This document shows, piece after piece, positions 23,046-34,390 of a stretch of 64,000 nucleotides of DNA. Each line of letters starts with the position of its first letter. Within the stretch, counting starts at the first letter, position 1. Source of the DNA: Theobroma cacao (lineage: Eukaryota > Streptophyta > Magnoliopsida > Malvales > Malvaceae); assembly GCF_000208745.1 (NCBI RefSeq), contig NC_030852.1:14290705-14354704 (forward strand), written 5' to 3'. Below the pieces are notes generated by a model, which made no database searches, had not been told where the DNA came from, and saw nothing but the letters and a program-made list of their open reading frames with translations. The position numbers and the translations under genes were made by a program.

Positions 23046-26000
23046 GCCCACATCATTACCGGCATGTGCTATCCCTTCCCGCACACACACGATTATATTT
23101 ATTACATGATATTACCTATCAAGGCACAACACACATATATATTTATATCAACATAATGAAGGAGTACGTGGACTCATCGCAGTCATATTTTCACAACAAA
23201 AAAATTTCATCAAGAGCTTGTTCCCGTATACATTTTAAAGAAAAAGGTAATTAAAACTTTTCAAGTAAATCATTCAAACATATGTGCATTTACCCCAAAG
23301 CATTTTAATGCAAGTTTGCTCACCGATCCTCGTTGATTCTTAAATCGACTTCAACTCCCCCTAATGGTCCGAATGGAGATGTGGGGTCTCGTTGGAGCCT
23401 ATCACACATAGTAGCATCACAAATGAACTCAATTCACATAACCATAATTCTAAAAGCTATCTTCTAAATCATGTTTGACTAGTTATTCCTAGCTAGCTTC
23501 CAACTACCATTAAGTGGCTATCTATGTTCACTATTCTAGTCACCCTAAAATGAATAAACCACCTTAACTACAAAACACTTACAAATCTAACCACTAGCCA
23601 TTCTCAACAACTTAGAAATCAACTCAATTTTCATTACTCACCTTGGTAGCTTTGTAATTGAACTCTTTTTCAAAAGCTTTCAAACTATTGTGAAAAATCT
23701 TTCTTTCTCTCTCTAAAACGTCCAACCAGTGAGAGAAAGTATTAAGGAAAGGCTTTTGAGGGTTTTAAGGTGAAAGAGTAAGAGAGCACAAAGGACTTTG
23801 TAAAAAAGTGCACAAAAGTATGAAAATTAGGGTTAACTTGAGAAAATTTATAGAGGTTTCAAAGCAAGCTTCCATGGAGGGTGAGAAAATGTGAGAAGGG
23901 AAGAAAAAGAAGAAAAAGAAGTTGCTGAAAATTAAAAGATGTTGCTAAAAACTTAGATATTTATGCCTAATGTTTATCCAATTTCTCACGAAATTACCAA
24001 AATGCCCTTAACAAGGTCACTTTGTCTTCCCCTTACCTTTATACAATCTTTTTACTTCTTTGACATAGAGACAAAGTCCATAATAGTCTAGAAATACTCG
24101 GGTTCACGAAAACTTAAAAATTTTGACTTGAGATGCAAAATGATCGTTTTGCCCCTATCATGAAAATTATCAATATTTCCATCTTTTTCATTTATTTTAC
24201 CAACGTTCATTTATTCCTTAGGTCTATTGAGACCTTAATAACATTTGAGAGCTACTTCCAGAAGCTCACCATGAGAAATGATAAAATTGCCCTTAGTCCA
24301 TGTTATTGCATCTATTGCTAGTTACGGGTCTATAGAGTCAAGGTCTCACATTCCTCGTCTCCTTGGTGCCCAAAATACCTTATTATGCCTCAATTCATTT
24401 CCAAATCACTTTTTTTATCTCACAAATTCTTCTTCGATAAAAATATTATTATTTTATTATTATTTCCTCACGTACGAAATATTTTATCCCAAACTATTCC
24501 TTTCGTCTTTCATCACTTTTAAACATTATAATTAACCTCAATTGGCTTTCTATAAGTTTTATTAGTTACCATATCAAAGTACAGGGTATTACAACATGAT
24601 GGCATTAGTTGTGCTCGATGTGGGGTTGCACACGATGATGATGATATATGCCATGTGCGTGATGTGGGGGGAGCACATGATGGCATTAGTTGTATGTGAT
24701 GTGGGGGTGCACACGATGACTCCGACTCTGTGCGGTGTGGAGTGTACATGAGTTGGCTGAGGTGGTGGTTGTATACATGCTTGTATATATATATATATAT
24801 ATGCTATAAATATGTTTTTTATATGCTATAGAAAAGGTTATGAAAATAATATGTGACTGCATTAAATATTGAGAAAACTTCATTATTGTCAATGTGCTTG
24901 ATTTAATGTACAATGTGGCATGAGTGGATTTTCCTTGTGGTAGTGAAAACCCCTTAGATTTTACCTGGCCAGCATTTCGTTGTAGCCAGAATGCCTTTTT
25001 ACTGCGGTGAGAATCAATTTATTAGGCTTGACTTGCTTGAATTCCACTAAAGTTTTCACTCTCTAACTTTTTTGTTGTTCATGGATCCTTCATCATTAAG
25101 TGATTAAACAACCAAAGGTTTGAATGAAGGGTTTTTAATAAGAAATAAACTAAATTGCATTATTTTTGAACTTAAATGCATCATGATTTCTAAACTTTCC
25201 TTAACGTTACTTGTTCCCTTCTTATGTTCACTCACTAGATTTATACTCACATTTTTAAACTTCATGTTTTAGGTTTTTTGAGTTAAAGGTGACTGGTTGT
25301 AGTACCCTGTATTTTGATATGGTGGCTAATGAAGTTTACGAATGCCAATTGAGGTTAATTATCGAGTTAAAAAGGGTAATTCAGAAGTGAACCTTTGAAA
25401 TCTTGATCTCCATGACACATAACTAAAAGTAGACGCGATAATACGGATCAGGGGTAATTTCATAATTTCTCTTGGGGAGCTCCTACGAGTGGGTTTTTGT
25501 TTTATGCTATTTAGGTCTAAATAGGCCTAAGGAATGAATGAATGATGTTTATGATGGTAAAATAAATGAAAAAGATAAAAATAATGATAATTTCCATGGT
25601 AGGGGTAAAATGGCCATTTTACATCTCGAGTCTAAATTTTTATGCTTTCGTGAACCCGAGTATTTCTAGATTATTATGGACCTTGCCCTAGTGTCAAAAG
25701 AGTAAAAAGTTGCACAAAAGGGTGAAAGGAAGACAAAGTCACCATGTTAAGGGCATTTTGGTCATTTATGTGGGAAATGGATAAACTTTTGATATAAATA
25801 TCTAAAGCTCTAACAAATTTCCAGCAGCTTCCAGCAACTCTTCTTCTTCCTCCACTCTCTTCTCTCCATTTCATGTTTTCTTCATCTTCCATGGAAGCCT
25901 CCCATGGTAATCCTAAACCTTGTGTTTTTCTATACCTTTTCATAGGGTTTTTCATGCTCCTTCACTTCTATACCTCAAAAACCCTCAAAAGTCTTTCCTC

Positions 26001-26295
26001 AATACTTTCTCTCACTAGTTAAAGGTTTAGAGAGAGAAAAAAAGAGATTTTCCATGATAGCTTGAGTATTCTTGAGAAGGAATTCAACTACAAATTCTCC
26101 AAGGTGAGTAATGAGTTAGGATTGATTTTAGGTTGTTGATAATGGCTAGTAATTGGAGTTGTGAGTTGTTTTATTGTTGAGGTTTATTTATTTATTTCTA
26201 GTGATACTAGAGTAGAAAGACTAGATAGCTAATCAAAAGGCAATTGGAAACTAGTTAGGAATAACTAGTAGAACTTGATTTAGGAAAGAGTTTTT

Positions 26296-29115
26296 TGTCA
26301 CAGCCTAAATTCTGGGCCATGACTGGGGCATGGGCCCAAAGGCCAAAGCCCACTAAGCCCAAGCAAGCCTTTTTATGCAATCCCAATCATCATTCTCAAC
26401 CATCATTTTTAAAACCACATATTTCAATTCTCAATTTTAAATATTTCAGTAATGTTTTATGGCAATCCAATATTCACATTTGTATTATGCTAACATAGTA
26501 TCACTCATTTGCCACCTTACAGTGGCATTAGTAATCAAATACACATATTTGATTTTTAACATGAATATTAGTGGTCTTCATCACTTATACATGTACACAG
26601 CATAAGACTCTTGATCGTCAGCGGAGTAACCATGGGTGAAGGTATAGCTACTGAGATGCCGTAGTACCTACCAAGAAGGCGAGCATATGTGTACGACTCA
26701 ATCTAGGTCCCAATTGCCTCCAAATCTGAAAACATGAATTTTAAAAACGTGAGTATAAAACTCAGTGAGTGAACATAAGAAGGGAACAAGCAATCAATAG
26801 GAAGAATTTGGAAATCATGATGCACTTGTTTCAAAAACAATGCAATTGATTTAGTTTCTTACTAAAAACCCCTCATTTCAAACTTTGATTAATAACCTCA
26901 TAGTGTTGCAAAAACCCAAGATCAATCCATGAAGTTAAATGGGTGAAAAATATGTCAAAATCAAGCAAGGTAGCAAGCATGGCAGCAAGTTTCTCGCAGC
27001 AGCGAAGTTCATTCTCGCTGCAGCGAGATTCAAGCTGCCAAAAAAGAAAGTTTCCCGCTGCAGCGAGAAACTGTGTCAGTTTGCATGTGTTTCAGTTTTT
27101 TTAGTATATCTCCCGCTACAAAAGTCCAATTGACCTGATTTTTGGACCATTAGAAAGATAAAAGATAAGAGACAGGGATACAACTTTTATGTTTACCACT
27201 TGTCCCAGTTCGGATGGGAAGGTGGTCAAAATTTTCACCGAAGTGAAAGCGCTACATCAGAACCTGAGAGTTTCTCGCTGCAGCAAGATTTATTCTTACT
27301 GCAGCGAGTTGTTGGCTACCAAAACAGAATGTCTCTCGCTGTAAAGAAAAACAGGGCACCTAAGTGTAAAAAGGATTTCCTTTGCACTAAAAATCCATTT
27401 GGTGTTGCAATAAAAATCAATTTGCAAGAAAATGGGAAATTCTCAAGATTCATCATGTCAAATTTCACATGCATTACAACCATATACCATATTCATGAAC
27501 TTTAATTTCACAAACATATATATACTTATATATATAAATAAACACCAATACCACCATCATCTCACCCAGCTCATGTGCATCCCCCCACATCGTGCACATA
27601 GCCGGAGTCATCATGTGCATCCCCACACATCGTGCACAGTCAGTGTCATCTTGTACATCCCCCCACATCGTGCACACGAGCACTATCATTATCCATCTCC
27701 CTCACCACAATCATCACCGGCATGTGCATCCCCCCACATCGTGCACACACACGGTTATAATTATCACACAATATCAACTATCAATGCACAACATATATAT
27801 ATATATATATCAACATAATGTAGTAGTGCATGAATCCATAATAGCCACATGTCACAACATAGAGACAATTTATCAAGGGCTTGTTCCCAAGGCACACGTT
27901 TTTAAGAAAAGTTGGATAAAATCAATCAATGTTTTGTGCAAATAGTTTCACATTCCCAAAATAGTTTTGAAATGCAAGTTCACTCACAGGTCTTGTTGAT
28001 TCTTTTGCTTGACTCTAACCTCAACTAATGCTCCAAATGGACATGTGAGGCCTTGTTGGAACCTACACACACACAACATCACAACCAACCCAAATTGGCA
28101 TTAATATAATTCCAAAAGCTGTTTCTTAAATCAAGTTTCACTAGTTATTCCTAACTAGCTTCCAATTGCCATTAAATGGCTATATATTCTTTCTACTCTA
28201 GTAACTCTAGAAATAAATAAACAAACCTCAATAATAAAACAACTCACAACTCCAATTACTAGCCATTATCAACAACCTAAAATCAATCTTCATTCATCAC
28301 TCACCTTGGTGGATTTGTAGTTAAATTCCTTCTCAAGAATACTCAAGCTATCATGGAAAGTCTCTCTGTTTCTCTTGCTCTCTAAAATTTTCAACTAGTG
28401 AGAGAAAGTGTTAAGCAAAGACTTTTTAAGGGTTTTAAGGTGAGAGAGTGAAAGAGAACAAAAGGTTCCATGAAGAAGTGCTCAAAAGCATGAAAATTGA
28501 AGCTAAAGAGATAAAGTTATGGAAGTTGCAAAGCAAGCTTCCATGGAAGATAAAAGGAACATGAAAGGGGAGGAAGAAGAAAAAGGAGAAACTGCTAGAA
28601 GCTGTTGGAGCTCAGATATTTATTTTTCAAGTTAATCCAAATTTCCACCGAAATTACCAAAATGCCCTTAACTTGGTGGTTTTGTCTTCCTCCCATCCTT
28701 TGTGCAACCTTTTTGCTCTTTTGACACCAAACAAAGTCCATAATATTCTAAAGGTATTCGGGTTCACGAAACTTAAAAATTTACACCCGAGATGCAAAAT
28801 GACCATTTTACCTTTACCATGGAAATTATCATTATTTTTATCTTCTTCATTTATTTACCATCATAAACATCATTTATTCATTCCTTAGGCCTATTTAGAT
28901 CTTAATAGCATAAAAAAAACCCACTCGTAGGAGCTCACCAAGAGAAATTATGAAATTACCCCTGGTCCGCATTATCTTGTCTACTTCTAGTTATGTGTTT
29001 ATGGAGATCAAGATGTCACAGGTTCACTTCTGAATTACCCTTTTAACTCAGTAATCAACCTCGACTGATATTCGTAAACTTTATTAGCCATTGTATCAAA
29101 ATACGAGGTACTACA
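26296..29115 (-). repeat. Family-A solo LTR copy A6, inverted inside A5
   Basis: 2820 bp with ends TGTCACAGCC and GGTACTACA, that is TG...CA on the minus strand. Flanks are TTTTT (26291-26295) and CTTTT (29116-29120). The uninterrupted sequence in A6 itself reads CTTTT at the same site, so the left copy suffered one C-to-T change. It contains palindromes (26999-27352) and a GTGCATCCCCCCACATCGTG minisatellite (27570-27750). Confidence 0.9.
26985..27360. repeat. CTGCAG palindrome cluster in A6
   Basis: Centres are 26999.5, 27020.5, 27060.5 and then 27290.5, 27311.5, 27351.5. The spacing pattern 21 then 40 bp occurs twice, 291 bp apart. The site at 27051-27070 is nearly the full 20-bp palindrome. 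Confidence 0.85.
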
Positions 29116-29784
29116 CTTTTGGAATTATATTAATGCCAATTTGGGTTGCTGGTGATATTGTGTGTATAGGTTCCAACAAGGCTTCACATGTCCATTTGGA
29201 GCATTAGTTAAGGCTAGAGTCAAGCAAAAGAATCAATAAGACTGGTGAGTAAACTTGCATCAAAGTGTTTTTGGGAAATACATATGTGTTGGGATAAAGC
29301 ATTTAAATGATTTTACTTGGTTTTCATTAAATTATGCATGGGAACAAGCCCTTGATAAAATGTTTTGATGTTGTGAAAATGTGAAATATGTAAAAAGATA
29401 AAACCATGTGCTCCTATATTATGTTGGTATGTATATATATGAATATGTGTTATGCATTGATGAATAATGTTGTGTGATAATGATGACCTAGCTATGTGAG
29501 ATGTGGGAGTGCACATTAGCTAATGAAGACCCGGCTATGTGCAAGTAGGGAATGTGCATAAGCCGATGATGATGACTCAATTATGACGATGAACGAAGTG
29601 GGGTGGTGTACGTGTTTATGTATGTTTATATATGTATATGTGATAGAAAGTTTATTATTATAATATGTGATTGAAATAAATAATGAGAAACTTGATTATT
29701 GTCAATGTGTTCACTTTGATGTGCAATATGGTAGGAATGGATTTTGTGGCATGTGAAAATCCCTTAATTTGTCATTTGCCCTAA

Positions 29785-30125
29785 ATCTCGCTACAGCGAG
29801 AAACTCTCCGATGGTGGGGGCACAAACTAGCCCTGTTTCTCACTGTAGTGAAAATGAATTCTCACTGCAGCGAAATTGGATTCTTGCTGCAGCAAGAAAC
29901 TCTCGGGTAGACCCAAAATTCTGGTGCAAGGCTTCCACTTTGACAACGATTTTGACCACCTTCCAGTCAGAAATGGGCGAAGTGGTAAACATAAAAGTTG
30001 TATCCCAGCCTCTTATCTTTCTAATGGTATAAAACTCAGGTTAATTAGACTTCTTTAGTGGGAGATATTCTTGAAAGACCGAAATATATGCAAACTAAGA
30101 TTGTTTCTCGCTGCAGCGAGAAACT
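29785..30125. repeat. CTGCAG palindrome cluster in A5
   Basis: Centres are 29793.5, 29845.5, 29867.5, 29889.5 and near 30113. The middle three are spaced 22 and 22 bp, and the first two 52 bp. The copy near 30104-30123 is a perfect TTTCTCGCTGCAGCGAGAAA. Confidence 0.85.
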
Positions 30126-31201
30126 TGTTGTCGTGCTTGCTACCTTGCTTGATTTTGACATATTTTTCACCCATTTAACTTCATGGATTGATCATGGGTT
30201 TTTGCAGCACTATGAGGTTATTAATCAAAGTTTGAAATGAGGGGTTTTTAGTAAGAAATTAAATCAATTGCATTTTTTTCGAAACAAGTACATCATGATT
30301 TCCAAGTTCTCCTTATCGATTGCTTGTTCCCTTCTTATGTTCACTCACTGAGTTTTATACTCACATTTTCAAACTTCATATTTTCATATTCGAAGACAGT
30401 TGGGACCTAGATTGAGTGTCCACATATGCTAATCCTCTTGGTAGGTACTATGGCATGTTAGTAACTGTACCTTCACCTACGGTCAAGAGTCTGTTACCTG
30501 TGAACAAGTATATGTAATGTAATTCACTAGTATCCATATTATAAGTCAAATATGTATATTTGATTACTGATGCCACTAGGAGTTGGCAAATGGGTGACAT
30601 TATTTTGACATAATAAAATTGTAAGTATTGGGTCACTATAAAATGTTACTGAAATATTTTTAGTAGAGAATTACAATATGTGGTTTTAGAAATGATGGTT
30701 AGGAATGATGATCGGGATTACATAAAAAGGCTTGCATGGGCTTAGAGGCCTATGCCCATTGAGCCCATGTGTCGATCATGGCTCAAGATTTGGGCTGTGA
30801 CACTAGTCCTAGGATGAGGTGCTTTTCCCTATCCATTGCTCGGTAGGTTTACCATGACACTAAATGTTAGCAACCGTGCCTAGAGTCACTCCACTGACGG
30901 TCAAGGTCTAATTATGTGTATATGAATGTTTGATGTGAAATGCTAAGACTCATTTGTCAAGCTATATATGTATATTATGGTTGATGATGCCATTATGAAT
31001 ACATAATTGGGTCTTATGAATTGTTTTCAAAGGAATTATATTTGAACATTACGAATTTTGGATTTTAAAGACATATGGATTAATGTACAAGATTATATAA
31101 ATAGGCTTGCTTGGGCTTAGTGGGTTGAGCCCATTAGGCCCTTGCTCCGGTCATGGCCGGAAAATTAGGCTGTGACAATAGATTTGGTTGAAACCCATGA
31201 A

Positions 31202-31237
31202 AATGTATCGATACATTCTCAAATGTATCGATACATC
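31202..31237. repeat. Palindrome pair of K2, right of the A2 insertion
   Basis: Two AATGTATCGATACAT(T/C) sites are centred at 31209.5 and 31229.5, exactly 20 bp apart, about 55 bp before a TATA-like CATTTTAAAATAC. They continue the cluster at 12229-12500. Confidence 0.9.
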
Positions 31238-31897
31238 ACTAAGGAAAGGAAAAAATAAAAAGGGTTTGGGTGATTTGCCCATTTTAAAATACAAACCTTA
31301 ACTTTTCCTCTCTCTTTACTCATTTAAAACCCTAAGCCCCAAACAAATTTGTTGAGTGATTTAGAGCTAATCTAAGCTTGGGAAAATGTTACTGAGGTAA
31401 GATTAAATGTTTTTACTAATGAGTTTTCAATTTAATCGGTTAAATACTAAGAAATCCAATTTTTCCAACTTTAGCAAATCCCCCACGATTTTGCTGGAAT
31501 TTGGAGTTTGGATTCATGCAATCCAGCTTCTAAGGTATGGGTTCAACTTATTATTAAAGAATTTGAGCTTGAATGTTAGATTAATAAGAATTTAGTTATT
31601 TTTAGAAATGTTGGCATTTTTTGAAAGTTATTATTTAATTAATACTTGGATATTTTGATGTGTTCTTAAGGGGAAGTTAAGGTAATTGATTCATTGGTGA
31701 GGTAGAAGATGATTGGAGGCTAAAGTTGAGCTTGGTGGTGGAAGCACCTCCAATTTGTCACTGTGAGTGGGTTAATTTAAAATGCACGTGATGCATGATG
31801 CATGAAAATGCATTGCACTAGTACTAGATTTAGTATGTGGGCCTAATGAACATGCCTAAGGTAGAGAACAAATGATATTTTTGTATGTATGTATGTA

Positions 31898-31931
<34 letters not shown>

Positions 31932-33314
31932 ATTGTGTGAATGGTATATGTTGGGATTGTGTGCCTTAGTGCAAGCCACATAGGTGGCTTATGTTATGTG
32001 AGCCTAGACTAAAAAGTCTTAAGGATATGATGAAGGTTTAGGAATAGATCACCTTAGACAATTGACACCTTAGTGGATTATGAGCATTTGATGCCTTAGA
32101 GGATAAAAAGGCATTTAGACTATATCGAGCTTATAAATTATTCAAAGCTTATAGAATAGGATTCCTGATTTGATGTGGACATCTAGAATGTCAAAGGCAT
32201 GATGGCCTTATTTGTGGATTTGTATTCCGTCCGAGGGATGAATTTTGGACGTTGATTTGATTTGAGGTTGAGCGGAGTCCCATCCCCGTGTGACTTTGTT
32301 CTGTGCCTATAAGGATGGTGGTAAGTAAGGACATTGAAATATGTCCCACTTATGATTCCTATCTATAGTGTTTTCATGCCACCCACTTGAGACTACTCCT
32401 AATGATGCCAACCGTTTGGAGATTCCTCCGATTGATGATTTTGATATTTCACCCATTGCTTCATCACATGCGTGATCTGTTCTCCGCTAGTGGCTTTACC
32501 TTGAGCATGATTTAGTTCTCCATCGATTGGGCACTAAGCATGATTTGGGTAAGTCCAAGGAAGGACCATTCGATGACTATGATTTGGTTGGTGTATGATA
32601 TGTGATAACCTCATATAGGCTTAGATTCATTTGATTTGGTTGTTATGTGATACTTCGGTGACTGAAGTGTGCCATGGAAAATGATTTGCATGGCTTTGAG
32701 GATTGACCACTAATACACATGAGGATATTTGGAGACTTTAGGGATTATGATATGGCTTATTTTTAGAGATGTTTGTTAGAACATTTGGATGTACTGGTAT
32801 GTGTAATATATTTTTATATATGTGATCGTATATGTATGTATGATTTTCTTTATCTGCACCACTCACTGAGTATTAGATGACCCACCCATATTATACCATG
32901 TGCAAATAAATAGGCCACTGGACAATGCATGGCAAGGGTTATCCATCGACAGACCGATTTTTACATCCAATAGGTCTTCGCCCATCAAGTTCACTCCGTT
33001 GAATCTGTTGTGAGCTTCTGCTCCATTATTGGTAATATGTATGAAGGCACGCTGTGCCATTTCAACTTGTGTAAAGGTTGTTAAGTATGAACCCAATTTG
33101 ATGGCTAATGTATGGCCTTATAAGTATTATGTATGAATTATATGCCAAGGATAATGTTTTATATTTGAAGTAAATTTTATTTATGAATATTTGGTCATGA
33201 AATTCCTCGATTATGTGTTATGTAATTTGAAGCTCTAAGGCTTGCTCGAGTCTCGCAGACTTCACCTACCAAGCTCGTGTGTCGGTCACGAAACCTTGGG
33301 TTTGGGTCGTGACA

Positions 33315-33783
33315 ATGCTTATGGGGAAAATTTTAAATTTTGTTGCGCATGGTAATATGATTACATGTCTTTTTTCCCAATAGTAGTGTCAAAGCCTCCT
33401 TTTATTTATTTATCATGGATATGATATTTAATTGTTATTGATTTTAATGGAGATTTTCAAATCCTGTTTTTTCCTTATATAATTAACCACCAAATAAAGG
33501 TATTTGATACATAACTATGTTGGTAAAATATTAAGGAAACTAAGGATCAAATTGGGTTAGTTTTGTTGTTGTTTTATATTCCAAATTTTTAATAATACAT
33601 GCTAAAAATTATCTTGACAGAATTTTGAAATTTTTGGACGGCATGTAAAATTATGAAATTTTTTTATAAAAAATGGCTTCCAAGGCCAAGGTATTAGTCA
33701 AGTAGGTGTTGTTTAGTGTTAACTTAAACCTCAAAATCATGAAGGGCAAAAAAATTTGACCAAAAAAATCCAAAGTAGCAAGG
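33315..33783. other. Unrecognised non-coding stretch
   Basis: AT-rich sequence between the K2 LTR end and the likely start of LTR N. No frames, repeats or RNA genes were recognised. Confidence 0.5.
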
Positions 33784-34120
33784 TGTAATGACAGGCAAAA
33801 TGTCTACCCAAAACCGATTAAGCCATTTCCCTTTGAAATGCAAACCTCAAGGTTAAATCAGAAGGAGTTCTGAAATTTTGAGTAATGGTAGTTCAATCCT
33901 AGCTAAATTAGATAAGTAATGTGAAATCGTTCATTTTGAAAAAAGGATAGAAAGGTAACTTAGCTTAGTGAGCTCTTGATAAATGTTTTCCATTTAAATT
34001 TTGGAAAGTTTATTGCTTAGAAAATGTGTATTTTATAAACTACTAGGTCTATTTGACAGATAGCAAGAAGAGGGAGGCAATTGGGCATATTTTGAACTTA
34101 AAAATGACATTCTGTTAAGG

Positions 34121-34246
34121 AAGTATCGATACTTGAAACCCAGAAGACATTTTGATGAACAAGTATCGATACTTTTTTTGTGAGTATCGATACCAAGTGT
34201 CCAGAAATGACAAGTATCAATACTTATGCCTTAAGTATCGATACTT
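34121..34246. repeat. AAGTATCGATACTT palindrome cluster in N
   Basis: Centres are 34127.5, 34167.5, 34188.5, 34218.5 and 34239.5. Two pairs have 21-bp spacing. The single site sits 40 bp before the first pair. The copy at 34212-34225 has ATCAAT in place of ATCGAT. Confidence 0.9.
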
Positions 34247-34390
34247 ATGCCACGTTTTACAAACAAATAAAGGCAAATCGATAATTTTACAAATCTTTAA
34301 ACCCTCCAAAACCCCTATAGTAGCTTCCAGACCTCTATTTTCTTTTATTTCACTTCTCTCCTAGCCTCTATTCTCTCTCTACTTTCTCTC

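Larger units (their letters stand above)
14597..24593 (-). repeat. Family-A LTR copy A3 (inverted), mostly deleted
   Basis: The right boundary is firm: GGGTATTACA ends at 24593, the reverse complement of the family start TGTAATACCC. Recognisable LTR sequence runs 22655-24593, with palindromes near 22714, a minisatellite at 22930-23045, and the GAGCCTATCACACATAGTAGC block. The left boundary is tentative: TGTCAC at 14597 is preceded by ACAAG, and 24594-24598 is ACATG, a 4/5 match. Everything between that end and 22655 is other elements, so a deletion removed the LTR 3' part. Confidence 0.55.
25298..30802 (+). repeat. Family-A solo LTR copy A5, split by A6
   Basis: It starts TGTAGTACCC and ends GGCTGTGACA. 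Flanks are CTGGT (25293-25297) and CTAGT (30803-30807), one transition apart. Own sequence is about 2680 bp. A TATA-like GATATAAATATC near 25793 is followed by a pyrimidine-rich stretch (25840-25870). The palindromes lie at 29785-30125 and the conserved GGGACCTAGATTGAGTGTCC block at about 30403. No coding sequence. Confidence 0.88.
12501..31177 (+). repeat. Family-A LTR copy A2, hosts two nested branches
   Basis: It begins TGTAATATCC at 12501 and ends GGCTGTGACA at 31177, flanked by the perfect 5-bp duplication ATAGA. Its own sequence is 12501-14596, 24599-25297 and 30808-31177 (about 3165 bp). The pieces line up with the family-A order: start, GAGTATTTTAAGA block, AGCTTTGACTC block, GGGAACAAGCCCTTGAT at 14289, minisatellite, palindromes near 24975-25010, and conserved end. 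No open frames with domain homology, so it is a solo LTR. Confidence 0.8.
11991..33314 (+). repeat. Family-K solo LTR K2, split by a large nest
   Basis: The two parts are 11991-12500 and 31183-33314 (2642 bp in total). The first abuts the K1 LTR and lacks about the first 48 bases. The second ends GGGTCGTGACA. The parts join at the target duplication ATAGA (12496-12500 and 31178-31182) flanking copy A2. Homology to K1 is clear, for example AACCCTAAGCCCC near 31327 and the end near 33240-33314. A TATA-like CATTTTAAAATAC lies near 31280, just after the palindromes. No coding sequence. Confidence 0.8.
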
